A stretch of DNA of 23,426 nucleotides from REEP01 sp964517265 (GCA_964517265.1 CAZFBS010000045.1:1-23426), one strand, 5' to 3'. Counted from the stretch's first letter, positions 5,622 through 13,621 are shown. A program made the numbers and translations. Notes: a model not told the origin generated them from the sequence alone.

Positions 5622-6683
5622 TCAGGAGCGCATCTCTTCCGGCAGGCCCGCCATCCTTTGGCTGCGCGCGTCGGTGGCAAAGCCGAAGAATCGCCAGGTT
5701 TCAAGCAGGTCTTTCGGAAGAGGGGCTTCAAGAGTGATCATGCCGCCGGCGGGGTGGGGAAGGCGCAGGGCTCGCGCGTGGAGGTGCAGCCGGACCTTGG
5801 GCGGCAGCCCTGGAACAAACGCAGCGGCGCCGCCGTACTTGCCATCGCCGAGGATCGGCGTTCCCAGCGCAAGGCAGTGAACCCGCAGCTGATGGGTGCG
5901 TCCGGTCATCGGCTGCAAAGCCAGCCAAGCCGCCTCGCGCCCCGCCCGCTCGATCAGCCGATACTCGGTGATGGCGCGGTCCCCGCCATGAGGATCGGAA
6001 CCCATGCGCTCCCCCGAACGACCGGGGCGCTTGCTCAGCGGCAGGTCGATCCGCCCCGCCGGCGGCTGCGGCGTTCCGACGACGATGGCCCAATACAGTT
6101 TTCTGGCAAGACGCGAGCGGAATGCCTGGGCCAGCGCGGAAGCGGCGGGTGCGGTTCTGGCGAGGACCAGAACGCCGGAGGTGTCGCGATCGAGGCGGTG
6201 CACCAGCTTCGGCCGCTGCCCGTCCAGCCGGAAGGCGTCCAGCATCCCGTCGAGATGGCGCGACGCACCGCTGCCGCCCTGGACCGGCAGACCCGCCGGC
6301 TTGTCGAGCACGAGGATATGCGGATCGCTATAGAGAATGCGCGCCTGCAGCTCGCGAATGTCCCGCTCCCGCGGCGGCGAAGCACCGGTCTCTCGTTTCC
6401 GCTGCGTCTGCGGAAAGGTGTGGGGCGGCACGCGGATGGTCTGGCCGGCGATCAGCCGCTGTCCCGCGCTCGCCCGCCGCCCGTCCACCCGCGCCTCTCC
6501 CGAGCGCAACCATTTTTCGAGCCGCGCGTGGGGAATGTTGGGGTAATGGCGCCGGAACCACCGATCGAGGCGGATGCCGCCGTCGTCGGGGGCGACCGAG
6601 ACGCTCGCAACCCCAGCGGCACCCCCGCCTTCGTTATCAGGAAAGGCAGCCGAAGGCGCTTCGGGCCGTCTGCTCAGGCCCAC
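5622..6683 (-). CDS. rluC: RluA-family 23S rRNA/tRNA pseudouridine synthase, RluC-like
   Basis: The 353-residue enzyme isomerises uridine to pseudouridine in RNA. It has an N-terminal S4 RNA-binding domain (about 36-90, with RLDRWFRRHYP and RLEKWLRSGEARVDG). The catalytic domain (about 112-335) has ILVLDKPAGLPVQGG and HRLDRDTSG with catalytic Asp165, then GRTHQLRVH and PILGDGKYGG. S4 plus this catalytic domain fits RluC or RluD, and RluC is the usual assignment in this neighbourhood. The start is GTG at 6681-6683, overlapping the HAD gene upstream by 10 bases, which suggests translational coupling. The first 25 residues are low-complexity. The exact target uridines cannot be told from the sequence. 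Confidence 0.93.
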   Translation of the reverse strand: MGLSRRPEAPSAAFPDNEGGGAAGVASVSVAPDDGGIRLDRWFRRHYPNIPHARLEKWLRSGEARVDGRRASAGQRLIAGQTIRVPPHTFPQTQRKRETGASPPRERDIRELQARILYSDPHILVLDKPAGLPVQGGSGASRHLDGMLDAFRLDGQRPKLVHRLDRDTSGVLVLARTAPAASALAQAFRSRLARKLYWAIVVGTPQPPAGRIDLPLSKRPGRSGERMGSDPHGGDRAITEYRLIERAGREAAWLALQPMTGRTHQLRVHCLALGTPILGDGKYGGAAAFVPGLPPKVRLHLHARALRLPHPAGGMITLEAPLPKDLLETWRFFGFATDARSQRMAGLPEEMRS

Positions 6684-7510
6684 GCCAACTCGCCGAGGTC
6701 GTTAACCACAACATTCGCCCCATGCCACAGCAGCGCTGCGCAATCGTCGGCCCGGTCGACCCCGACAATCAGCCCGACCCCGGCTGTCTTGGCCGCCTGC
6801 ACGCCGGTAACGCTGTCTTCGAAAACCACGCTGCGCTCCGGAAGGGCATCGAGAAGGTCGATCGCCTTGAGGTATGTATCAGGCGCCGGCTTGCCCGCAA
6901 GACTGAGGGCCGCGGCTTCGCGACCGCTGACGATGACATCAAATAGCTCGAATATGCCTGCCCTGCGCAAGACGTATTCCGCGTTCTTGCTTGCCGAGAC
7001 GACCGCAATTTTTTTCCCCGACGCACGAAGGTCGCGCACGAGCGCGACCGATGTCTCGAAGACCGGGACGCCGACCCTCTCCATGTATTCGAGAAACAGC
7101 TTGTTCTTGCGATTGCCGAGGCCGCAACATGTTTCCGTCATCTCGTCGTCAGTCGGCTCCCCGAACGGGATCATGATCCCGCGGGACGCAAGAAAACTGC
7201 CGACACCGTCGTAGCGCGGCTTGCCGTCGACGAAATCGTGGTAGTCGGAGGCGGCGTCGAACGGCTTGAAAGGCAGGTTATGACGCGTGCTGAAGTCTCT
7301 CAGGAAGTCGTCGAAGACCACCTTCCACAGCTCACCGTGTCCCGCCGCCGACCGGGTGATGACCCCGTCCATGTCGAACAACATCGCCTCGAAATGATCA
7401 AGCGACAGGACATGTGCCCTGCTGCCGGGTGCATCTTCCTTACCCGGCATCGCATGAAGGACCCGATTCAGCCCAGGATCGTTTCTGCTCGCCGCCGCGT
7501 TCCGCAGCAT
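6674..7510 (-). CDS. HAD-IA hydrolase, beta-phosphoglucomutase-like
   Basis: This is a HAD hydrolase with motif I MLFDMDGVITRS and a helical cap carrying DFVDGKPRYDGVGSFLASRG, a signature of a beta-phosphoglucomutase-like subfamily. It continues with GLGNRKN, then motif II VVSASKN, the lysine in GKPAPDTYLKA and the acidic VVFEDSVTGVQAA. Members often accompany trehalose or kojibiose phosphorylases, but no such gene is present here, so the substrate is open. The start is uncertain. ATG 7510 (278 residues) follows GGAACGGAG. An ATG at 7585 overlaps the rarA stop in an ATGA junction and would add 25 residues. ATG 7450 is the shortest reasonable choice. It is transcribed with rarA and rluC. Confidence 0.88.
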   Translation of the reverse strand: MLRNAAASRNDPGLNRVLHAMPGKEDAPGSRAHVLSLDHFEAMLFDMDGVITRSAAGHGELWKVVFDDFLRDFSTRHNLPFKPFDAASDYHDFVDGKPRYDGVGSFLASRGIMIPFGEPTDDEMTETCCGLGNRKNKLFLEYMERVGVPVFETSVALVRDLRASGKKIAVVSASKNAEYVLRRAGIFELFDVIVSGREAAALSLAGKPAPDTYLKAIDLLDALPERSVVFEDSVTGVQAAKTAGVGLIVGVDRADDCAALLWHGANVVVNDLGELAWA

Positions 7511-7581
7511 GATCTCCGTTCCGTTCCCCTGTTCCGCTATCCACGCTTTCAGACGCGGCTCATGAGTGGTGCTTGCCGGCC

Positions 7582-8889
7582 TCATGCGGAAGACGGGCCA
7601 CCCGCTTGTGCGGCTTGGCGCAGCCGCTCCCAATGGGCCAGTCGTTGCCGGATGTCCCGCTCACCGCCCCGCTCTCCCGGAACATAAAACTGCCGCCGCG
7701 GCATTTCATCCGGGAAGTAGCTTTGTCCCGAAAAACCGTCCGGCTCCCGGTGGTCGTACCGGTAGCCGGCGCCATAGCCGAGTTCCTTCATCAGCCGCGT
7801 CGGCGCGTTGAGACTATGCTTGGGCGGCATCAGCGAGCCGGTCTCCCGCGCCGCCGCCATCGCGGCATTCTGGGCCCGATAGGCGGCATTCGACTTGGGC
7901 GCGGTGGCGAGATAGATCACACACTGGACGAGGGCGAGTTCTCCCTCTGGCGAGCCCATACGCTCATAGGCCTCCCACGCGGCCACGGCCTGCGGCAGCG
8001 CCTGCGGGTCGGCGAGGCCGACGTCCTCCACCGCGAACCGGACAAGCCGCCTTGCAATGTAGTTCGGGTCTTCGCCGCCGGCGCTCATGCGCGCAAACCA
8101 GTAGAGAGCGGCATCGACATCGGAGCCGCGCAGGGATTTGTGCAGGGCGCTGATCAGATTGTAGTGACCCTCGCGGTTCTTATCGTAAAGCGGCAGGCGG
8201 CGCTGGACGGTTGCCGTCAGGGCGGCAACATCGAGCGGCGCCTCCTGCGGCAGATCAGCCAGAGCTTCAGCCATGTTCAGCAGGTACCGGCCGTCGCCGT
8301 CGGCCATCGCCCGCAAGGCCGCCCGCGCGTCCCGCTCGAGCGGCAACGCCTTGCCCAACCTTTGCTCGGCCCGGACCAGCAGTTCCTCCTGGGCGCGATC
8401 GTCAAGGCGATTGAGGACGAACACCCGGCACCGCGACAACAGCGGCGCGTTCAACTCGAACGATGGATTTTCTGTGGTCGCGCCGATCAACGTGACCGTG
8501 CCGTCCTCGACGCACGGCAACAACGCATCCTGCTGAGCACGATTGAACCGATGAATTTCATCGATGAACAGCAGGCTGCCCTTGCCAACCGCGCGTCGCT
8601 TGCGAGCGGCATCAAACACCCGGCGCAAGTCCGCGACCCCGCAGAACACCGCCGAAAGTGGTTCGAAATGAAGCTCTGTATGCTCGGCCAGGAGGCGCGC
8701 GATCGTGGTTTTGCCGGAACCCGGAGGACCCCAAAGGATCATCGACATGACCGCGCGCCCCGCGATCATGCGCCCGATCGGCCCCTCGGCGCCGAGAAGA
8801 TGATCCTGACCCACCACCTCCGCCAGTCGCTGCGGCCGAAGCCGATCGGCCAGAGGCCGCGGCGCCTGCTCCTCGAAAAGGCCTCTCAT
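7582..8889 (-). CDS. rarA: Replication-associated recombination protein A (RarA/MgsA), AAA+ ATPase
   Basis: The 435-residue cytosolic AAA+ ATPase acts at stalled replication forks and is related to clamp loaders and eukaryotic WRNIP1. Family landmarks are PLADRLRPQRLAEVVGQDHL near the N-terminus, Walker A GPPGSGKT (54-61), Walker B LLFIDEIHRFN, sensor 1 GATTENPSFE, and the C-terminal tetramerisation region with HYNLISALHKSLRGSD and NYIARRLVRFAVEDVG. Length is normal. I chose ATG 8887-8889 because MRGLFEEQAPRPLADRLRP matches the family N-terminus. The frame is open up to 8982, and that extension contains an in-frame 18-base duplication. The gene lies 260 bases after rplQ and starts the rarA-acyP run. 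Confidence 0.96.
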   Translation of the reverse strand: MRGLFEEQAPRPLADRLRPQRLAEVVGQDHLLGAEGPIGRMIAGRAVMSMILWGPPGSGKTTIARLLAEHTELHFEPLSAVFCGVADLRRVFDAARKRRAVGKGSLLFIDEIHRFNRAQQDALLPCVEDGTVTLIGATTENPSFELNAPLLSRCRVFVLNRLDDRAQEELLVRAEQRLGKALPLERDARAALRAMADGDGRYLLNMAEALADLPQEAPLDVAALTATVQRRLPLYDKNREGHYNLISALHKSLRGSDVDAALYWFARMSAGGEDPNYIARRLVRFAVEDVGLADPQALPQAVAAWEAYERMGSPEGELALVQCVIYLATAPKSNAAYRAQNAAMAAARETGSLMPPKHSLNAPTRLMKELGYGAGYRYDHREPDGFSGQSYFPDEMPRRQFYVPGERGGERDIRQRLAHWERLRQAAQAGGPSSA

Positions 8890-8899
8890 CGATGGTGTT

Positions 8900-8932
8900 G
8901 TCCGTTCAGGCTGGGCCGTCCGTTCAGGCTGG
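8900..8932. repeat. Tandem direct repeat upstream of rarA
   Basis: GTCCGTTCAGGCTGG occurs at 8900-8914 and again at 8918-8932, an 18-base period with 15 identical bases. It lies 11 bases upstream of the chosen rarA start, in the leader or promoter region. It is probably a recent small duplication. It could also be a pair of protein-binding sites. Confidence 0.6.
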
Positions 8933-9104
8933 CAGCGTGCGGGACAAGCATCTGCCACCACTTTTGATGCTGTACAGGACAAGACGAGAACGCAACAGAA
9001 ATCCGAGGGCGACCGCGATCTCTTCTATGCTCGGCACGAAGATGTCAGCCCGCATGCTGGCGCGGGCGTTCTCTCGCCCCGGCTTTGCGCCCTCACGTTC
9101 TCGC

Positions 9105-9126
9105 CGGGCCGGCGCTCACCGGCCCG
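9105..9126 (-). terminator. GC-rich hairpin after rplQ, possible end of the ribosomal transcript
   Basis: CGGGCCGG (9105-9112) and CCGGCCCG (9119-9126) form a perfect 8-bp all-GC stem with a 6-base loop, 24 bases after the rplQ stop codon. No U-run follows on the minus strand, so release would need Rho or be inefficient. The rest of the 8890-9149 gap shows no clear gene and no convincing promoter for rarA. Confidence 0.4.
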
Positions 9127-9149
9127 CCAAATCCGCCAAGACGGGACAG

Positions 9150-9578
9150 TCAGGCGGCTTCCGTGGTCGCCGCTTCCTCGGCAGCGTGGCGCGCGCGGTC
9201 CTCGGCGCCCTTGGCGTTCGGGTCCCGCTCGACCAGCTCGATCACCGCAACCGGGGCATTGTCGCCATGGCGGAACCCTGCCCTGAGAACGCGCGTATAG
9301 CCGCCTCCGCGTTCCTTGTACCGATCTGCAAGCGGCCCGAACAGCTTTGCCACCACGGCATCATCGCGCAGAAAGGACGCCGCCTGACGCCGGGCATGCA
9401 GGCTCCTTCTTTTGCCGAGGGTGATCATCCGATCGGCAAAGCGGCGCAATTCCTTGGCCTTCGGCAATGTCGTCATGATCTGCTCGTGCCTGAGCAGCGA
9501 TACCGTCATGTTCGCGAACATCGCCTTGCGGTGACTGCTGGTGCGATTCAGCTTCCGCCCTGCCATTCGATGGCGCAT
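9150..9578 (-). CDS. rplQ: 50S ribosomal protein L17
   Basis: The 142-residue L17 of the large subunit starts MRHRMAGRKLNRTSSHRKAM, then has MFANM and HEQIMTTLPKAKELRRFADRMI, all highly conserved. The core ends near residue 118. The remainder is an Ala/Glu/Arg-rich tail ending AAEEAATTEAA, a common lineage-specific extension. The ATG at 9578 is preceded by GGGAGGGT at a good distance; eight in-frame upstream codons are not family-like. It is the last gene of the alpha operon, 39 bases after rpoA. Confidence 0.98.
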   Translation of the reverse strand: MRHRMAGRKLNRTSSHRKAMFANMTVSLLRHEQIMTTLPKAKELRRFADRMITLGKRRSLHARRQAASFLRDDAVVAKLFGPLADRYKERGGGYTRVLRAGFRHGDNAPVAVIELVERDPNAKGAEDRARHAAEEAATTEAA

Positions 9579-9617
9579 CTGTGTTAACCCTCCCGCTTGC
9601 AACCGGCGTTTCGTGGT

Positions 9618-10634
9618 CTAGTAAGGCTCTTCGAGTTTCTTGGCCAGCTCTTCGATGTTCTCGGGAGGCCAGTTCGGAATGTCCATTCCCAGATGGAGGC
9701 CCATCTGCGAGAGAACCTCCTTGATCTCGTTCAAAGACTTGCGGCCGAAGTTCGGGGTCCGCAGCATGTCAGCCTCGGTCTTCTGAATCAGATCGCCAAT
9801 GTAAATGATATTGTCGTTCTTCAAGCAATTCGCCGAGCGGACCGACAGCTCCAGTTCATCGACCTTGCGCAAAAGATTCCTGTTGAACGGCAACTCATCT
9901 CGGCGCTCTTCCTCGACCGCCGCCTGCGGCTCCTCAAAGTTGATGAAGAGCTGCAACTGATCTTGCAGAATGCGCGCGGCGAGAGCGACGGCATCTTCCG
10001 GCGTGACGGCACCGTTGGTGGTCACTTCCAGTGACAGCTTATCGTGGTCGGTGACCTGCCCGACCCGGGTGTTTTCCACCTTGTATGCGACCTTGCGCAC
10101 GGGCGAATAGATCGCATCGATCGGAATCAATCCGATTGGCGCTTCCTCTGAGCGGCTGGTCGACGCTGCGGCATAGCCCTTGCCGGTCTCAACCGTCAGT
10201 TCCATCGAAAGGCGTGCACCACTGTCCAACGAGCAGATCAGCAGATCCGGATTCATGACCTCGACATCGTGCCCCGTCTGAATCATTCCGGCAGTCACTT
10301 CACCAGGGCCGTCGACGTGCAGGTAGATCCGTTTCGGTCCCTCACCCGTCATCCGCAGCGCCAGCGACTTGATGTTGAGGACAATGTCGGTCACGTCCTC
10401 GCGAACGCCGGGAATGGTCGAAAACTCGTGCAAAACCCCGTCGATCTGGATTGCGGTCACGGCGGCGCCCTGCAAGGACGAGAGCAACACCCGCCGCAGG
10501 GCGTTGCCCAGCGTCAGCCCGAACCCGCGCTCCAACGGCTCCGCTACAATACTTGCCCTCGTTCTGGGATCCACGCCGGGGACAACGTCCAGCTTTGAAG
10601 GCTTGATAAGCGCCTGCCAATTCTTTTGAATCAC
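9618..10634 (-). CDS. rpoA: DNA-directed RNA polymerase subunit alpha
   Basis: The 338-residue alpha subunit seeds RNA polymerase assembly. The N-terminal domain (about 1-230) has LEVTTNGAVTPEDAVALAAR and LGNALRRVLLSSLQGAA. A linker rich in acidic residues follows. The C-terminal domain (about 255-325), with RSANCLKNDNIIYIGDL and TPNFGRKSLNEIKEVL, contacts UP elements and activators. The start is GTG at 10632-10634 (reads MIQKNWQALIKPSKLDV), with GAGG 8 bases upstream. The length equals the usual alphaproteobacterial size. The 106-base gap to rpsK is long for this operon. Unlike in E. coli, rpsD is not between rpsK and rpoA. Confidence 0.98.
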   Translation of the reverse strand: MIQKNWQALIKPSKLDVVPGVDPRTRASIVAEPLERGFGLTLGNALRRVLLSSLQGAAVTAIQIDGVLHEFSTIPGVREDVTDIVLNIKSLALRMTGEGPKRIYLHVDGPGEVTAGMIQTGHDVEVMNPDLLICSLDSGARLSMELTVETGKGYAAASTSRSEEAPIGLIPIDAIYSPVRKVAYKVENTRVGQVTDHDKLSLEVTTNGAVTPEDAVALAARILQDQLQLFINFEEPQAAVEEERRDELPFNRNLLRKVDELELSVRSANCLKNDNIIYIGDLIQKTEADMLRTPNFGRKSLNEIKEVLSQMGLHLGMDIPNWPPENIEELAKKLEEPY

Positions 10635-10740
10635 TGCGGCAACCTCACGTCCAGGTAAGACGGCGCGCCAGGCCGCAAGGCCCATCGCGGCTCGCAGAGA
10701 CGCAACCGCCACGCCGTCACAATGACTTGCTGCTTCAGGG

Positions 10741-11130
10741 CTAGACCCGCCGACGCTTGCGAGGACGGCACCCATTGTGGGGAATTGGGGTCACGTCCCG
10801 GATTGCGGTGATCGTGAACCCTACCGACTGCAACGAACGCAGTGCCGACTCGCGCCCCGAACCCGGTCCTTTCACCTCAACCTCAAGTGTCTTCATCCCA
10901 TGCTCCATGGCTTTGCGCGCCGCATCCTCGGCGGCAACCTGCGCCGCATAGGGAGTGGATTTGCGCGAGCCCTTGAACCCTTGCGAGCCGGACGACGACC
11001 ACGAGATCGCATTCCCCTGAGCGTCGGAGATGGTGATCAACGTATTGTTGAACGTCGCGTTGATGTGCGCCACGCCCGAGGTGATGTTCTTGCGCTCGCG
11101 CCGCCTTGGACGCTGAGGTGCTTTCGCCAT
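10741..11130 (-). CDS. rpsK: 30S ribosomal protein S11
   Basis: The 129-residue S11 sits on the platform of the small subunit near the E-site mRNA. Conserved stretches include NITSGVAHINATFNNTLITI, GFKGSRKSTPYAAQVAAEDA and the C-terminal TPIPHNGCRPRKRRRV. Length and ends are normal. It lies 17 bases after rpsM and is part of the alpha operon, transcribed from the promoter upstream of rpsM or by readthrough from the spc operon. Confidence 0.99.
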   Translation of the reverse strand: MAKAPQRPRRRERKNITSGVAHINATFNNTLITISDAQGNAISWSSSGSQGFKGSRKSTPYAAQVAAEDAARKAMEHGMKTLEVEVKGPGSGRESALRSLQSVGFTITAIRDVTPIPHNGCRPRKRRRV

Positions 11131-11147
11131 GTCGCTTTCCTATTGCT

Positions 11148-11525
11148 CTATTTGCTCGCTTTTTTCTTGCCCGCAATGGGTCTGGCTTTGCCTTTTCGCG
11201 TTCGAGCATTCGTATGGGTCCGCTGCCCGCGAACCGGCAGCCCGCGTCGGTGCCGCAGACCGCGGTACGATCCCAGATCCATCAATCGCTTAATGTTGAT
11301 GGCCACTTCACGGCGCAAATCGCCTTCCACCTTGTGGTCCCGGTCGATCAGCTCCCGCAGTCGCATGACATCCTGATCACTCAGCTCATTCACTCGCCGT
11401 GCCGCTGGAATTCCCAGCTGTGTACACACCTGTCGCGCGGTGGTGCGGCCGATGCCGTGGATGTAGGTAAGCGCGACCTCAACCCTCTTTTGGGTCGGAA
11501 TATTAACGCCAGCAATGCGCGCCAC
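11148..11525 (-). CDS. rpsM: 30S ribosomal protein S13
   Basis: The 125-residue S13 lies in the head of the small subunit and forms bridges to the large subunit. Typical stretches are ARIAGVNIPTQKRVEVALTY, GIGRTTARQVC and the basic C-terminal RGQRTHTNARTRKGKARP. The start is GTG at 11523-11525, preceded by GAGGAG about 9 bases away. It is the first gene of the alpha operon here and has its own strong promoter in the adk-rpsM gap. No rpmJ or infA lies before it. Confidence 0.98.
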   Translation of the reverse strand: MARIAGVNIPTQKRVEVALTYIHGIGRTTARQVCTQLGIPAARRVNELSDQDVMRLRELIDRDHKVEGDLRREVAINIKRLMDLGSYRGLRHRRGLPVRGQRTHTNARTRKGKARPIAGKKKASK

Positions 11526-11582
11526 TATGGGCTCTCCTCGCCTGGAAAACGCGGTAAATTTTCTGGGGGCATGAAGCCGGTC

Positions 11583-11610
11583 ATTATACGGCTTGGTCTT
11601 CCTGCGTCAA
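11583..11610 (-). promoter_or_regulatory. Strong sigma70-type promoter for rpsM-rpsK-rpoA-rplQ
   Basis: In the 87-base gap between adk and rpsM, the minus strand carries TTGACG (11610-11605), a 16-base spacer and a perfect TATAAT (11588-11583). Transcription should begin near 11576, giving a leader of about 50 bases before the rpsM GTG. The -35 matches five of six consensus bases. This is the best promoter-like sequence I found in the window, and it would let RNA polymerase alpha be made independently of the long upstream transcript. Confidence 0.75.
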
Positions 11611-11612
11611 AC

Positions 11613-12266
11613 CTAATGTCGTTGTTCGATTTTTGCCTCGAGCGAAGCAGTGACGTCATCGATCGAGCCCATACCGTCTACAGTTTCAACCAACCCTTGA
11701 TTTTCGTAGTAGTGCAGCACGGGCGCTGTCTCCTGATGATAGGCTTTCAGGCGTTGGCGGACGGTTTCGGCATTATCGTCGCTGCGGCGGGCAAACTCGG
11801 TACTGCCGCAAACATCACAAACCCCATCCACCTTCGGGCGCTTGAAGGTCTCATGATAACCTTCGCCACACTTCGCACAGGTAAACCGGCCGACGATCCG
11901 CTCGACCATTGCCTCATCATCGACTTCGATCGACAGCACACGGTCGAGTTTCAGCCCTTTGGCGGCCAGCACATCATCGAGCGCCTCCGCCTGCGCCACC
12001 GTCCGCGGGAACCCATCCAAAATGAACCCGCCCCGGCAATCTTCGCGATCGAGGCGCGCGTCGATCATGCTGGTGATCAAGGCGTCAGGCACCAGCTTGC
12101 CCTCCTTCATCAACGTATCCGCGGTACGTCCGATCTCCGTCTGCTCGGCAACCTCGGCCCGCAACATCTCGCCGGTCGACAGCTGCGCGATCCCGTACTT
12201 GTCTTCAAGCCGCTTGGCTTGTGTTCCCTTGCCCGCGCCCGGCGGACCAAACAGAACCAGATTCAT
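11613..12266 (-). CDS. adk: Adenylate kinase with a four-cysteine (zinc-type) lid
   Basis: The 217-residue cytosolic enzyme interconverts ATP plus AMP and two ADP. The P-loop GPPGAGKGTQ is at 8-17, with LSTGEMLRAE (AMP binding) and ILDGFPRTVAQAEAL (about 82-96). The long LID domain (about 122-160) contains CAKCGEGYH and CDVCGS, with Cys130, Cys133, Cys150 and Cys153 forming a CxxC-x16-CxxC set that in other adenylate kinases binds structural zinc. The ATG at 12264-12266 overlaps the secY TGA in an ATGA junction, the conserved secY-adk pairing. The open frame upstream lies inside secY and is not real. Confidence 0.98.
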   Translation of the reverse strand: MNLVLFGPPGAGKGTQAKRLEDKYGIAQLSTGEMLRAEVAEQTEIGRTADTLMKEGKLVPDALITSMIDARLDREDCRGGFILDGFPRTVAQAEALDDVLAAKGLKLDRVLSIEVDDEAMVERIVGRFTCAKCGEGYHETFKRPKVDGVCDVCGSTEFARRSDDNAETVRQRLKAYHQETAPVLHYYENQGLVETVDGMGSIDDVTASLEAKIEQRH

Positions 12267-13606
12267 CGCCGTCTCCCCCTCAGCTTGGCCTTCTTGATGA
12301 GACCTTCGTATTGATGTGCCAACAGGTGCGAGTGGATCTGCGCCACGGTGTCCATGGTCACCGTGACAACGATAAGCAAACTGGTGCCGCCAAAGTAGAA
12401 TGGCACCGCAAACCGGGAGATCAAAATCTCCGGCAGAAGGCAAACGAACGCAAGATAAGCGGCGCCAACCACCGTCAACCGCGTGAGAACACGATCGAGG
12501 TATTCCGCCGTGTTGCGACCGGGACGGATGCCCGGAATGAAGCCGCCGTACTTCTTGAGATTGTCGGCCGTGTCGGAAGGATTGAACACAACCGCCGTGT
12601 AGAAGAACGCAAAAAACACGATCAGGCTGGCATAGATCAGCAAGTAGAGAGGCTGCCCGCGACCAAGATAAGCCGCCACCGTTGACAGCCAGTCCGGACC
12701 CTGCCCGGCGGTAAACCCGATAATGGTGATCGGCATCAACAGCACAGAGCTCGCGAAAATCGGGGGGATGACGCCGGCGGTGTTGAGTTTGAGCGGAAGA
12801 TGCGTGCTCTCGCCGCCGGTCATCCGCGTGCCCTGCTGCCGTTTCGGATACTGGACCAGGATCCTCCGCTGCGCGCGCTCGACAAACACGATGAAGAAGA
12901 TCACTGCAATCGCCATCAGCAGCAAACCGACGATCAACGCGGTCGAGACGGCGCCCGTGCGCCCGAGCTCAAGGGTGCCGGCGAGGGCCGCCGGCAGTTC
13001 GGCGACAATGCCGGCAAAAATGATCAGGGAAATGCCATTGCCGACCCCACGGGCGGTGATCTGCTCGCCCAGCCACATCAAGAACATGGTGCCGCCGACC
13101 AGAGTCACCACCGCCGTGAAGCGGAAGAATACTCCCGGCTCGACAACAGCCGGGCCGGCAGACGACTGCATTCCTTCCAGACCGACCGCCAGCGCATAGG
13201 CCTGCACCGCCGTGATGATGACGGTCAGGTAGCGGGTGTACTGGTTAATTTTCTTGCGGCCGGTTTCGCCCTCTTTTTTCAGTGTCTCAAGCGATGGCAC
13301 CACGGCCGTCATCAACTGCATGATGATCGACGCCGAGATGTACGGCATGATGTTGAGCGCAAAAATCGTCATGCGGCCCAGCGCACCGCCGGCGAACATG
13401 TTGAACATGCCGAGAATGCCGCCCGCCTGGCTGGCGAAAATATCCGTCACCGCGACCGGATCGATCCCCGGCAAAGGAATGTAGGTCCCGACGCGATAGA
13501 CAATCAGCGCGGCCAGCGTGAACCAGATGCGCTTCTTCAGCTCGGTCGCCTTGGCGAAGGCGCCAAGGTTCATATGAGCGGCAAGTTGCTCAGCAGCGGA
13601 TGCCAT
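12263..13606 (-). CDS. secY: Preprotein translocase subunit SecY
   Basis: This 447-residue integral inner-membrane protein forms the protein-conducting channel with SecE and SecG. About ten hydrophobic segments can be followed, from RIWFTLAALIVYRVGTYIPL near residue 26 to LLIVVTVTMDTVAQIHSHL near 415. Signature regions are YISASIIMQL, GNGISLIIFAGI and the cytoplasmic loop NTAGVIPPIFA. Length is typical for alphaproteobacteria. It follows rplO by 15 bases and is translationally coupled to adk by a 4-base overlap. Confidence 0.99.
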   Translation of the reverse strand: MASAAEQLAAHMNLGAFAKATELKKRIWFTLAALIVYRVGTYIPLPGIDPVAVTDIFASQAGGILGMFNMFAGGALGRMTIFALNIMPYISASIIMQLMTAVVPSLETLKKEGETGRKKINQYTRYLTVIITAVQAYALAVGLEGMQSSAGPAVVEPGVFFRFTAVVTLVGGTMFLMWLGEQITARGVGNGISLIIFAGIVAELPAALAGTLELGRTGAVSTALIVGLLLMAIAVIFFIVFVERAQRRILVQYPKRQQGTRMTGGESTHLPLKLNTAGVIPPIFASSVLLMPITIIGFTAGQGPDWLSTVAAYLGRGQPLYLLIYASLIVFFAFFYTAVVFNPSDTADNLKKYGGFIPGIRPGRNTAEYLDRVLTRLTVVGAAYLAFVCLLPEILISRFAVPFYFGGTSLLIVVTVTMDTVAQIHSHLLAHQYEGLIKKAKLRGRRR

Positions 13607-13621
13607 TGCGTTCCGACGATC

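Noticed and set aside
5601..7214. Long plus-strand frames (5601-7214, 7573-8967, 11106-12314, 12800-13978, 14593-15969)
   Set aside because: Each is antisense to well-conserved genes (rluC and the HAD gene, rarA, rpsM-adk, secY-rplO, rpsE-rplF) and crosses gene boundaries. None shows family motifs or a ribosome-binding site context.
8924..9055. 43-codon minus-strand frame between rplQ and rarA (starts MRADIFVPSIEEIAVALGF)
   Set aside because: It has a plausible hydrophobic stretch but no Shine-Dalgarno sequence, no recognised homology, and its stop lies in the duplicated repeat. Chance is as likely, so it is not listed as a gene.
9105..9126. Hairpin after rplQ as a classical intrinsic terminator
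   Set aside because: The stem is strong, but no U-run follows on the transcribed strand, so only a tentative terminator label is kept.
11526..11612. rpmJ or infA gene between adk and rpsM
   Set aside because: The gap is 87 bases, contains the promoter and has no frame resembling L36 or IF-1.
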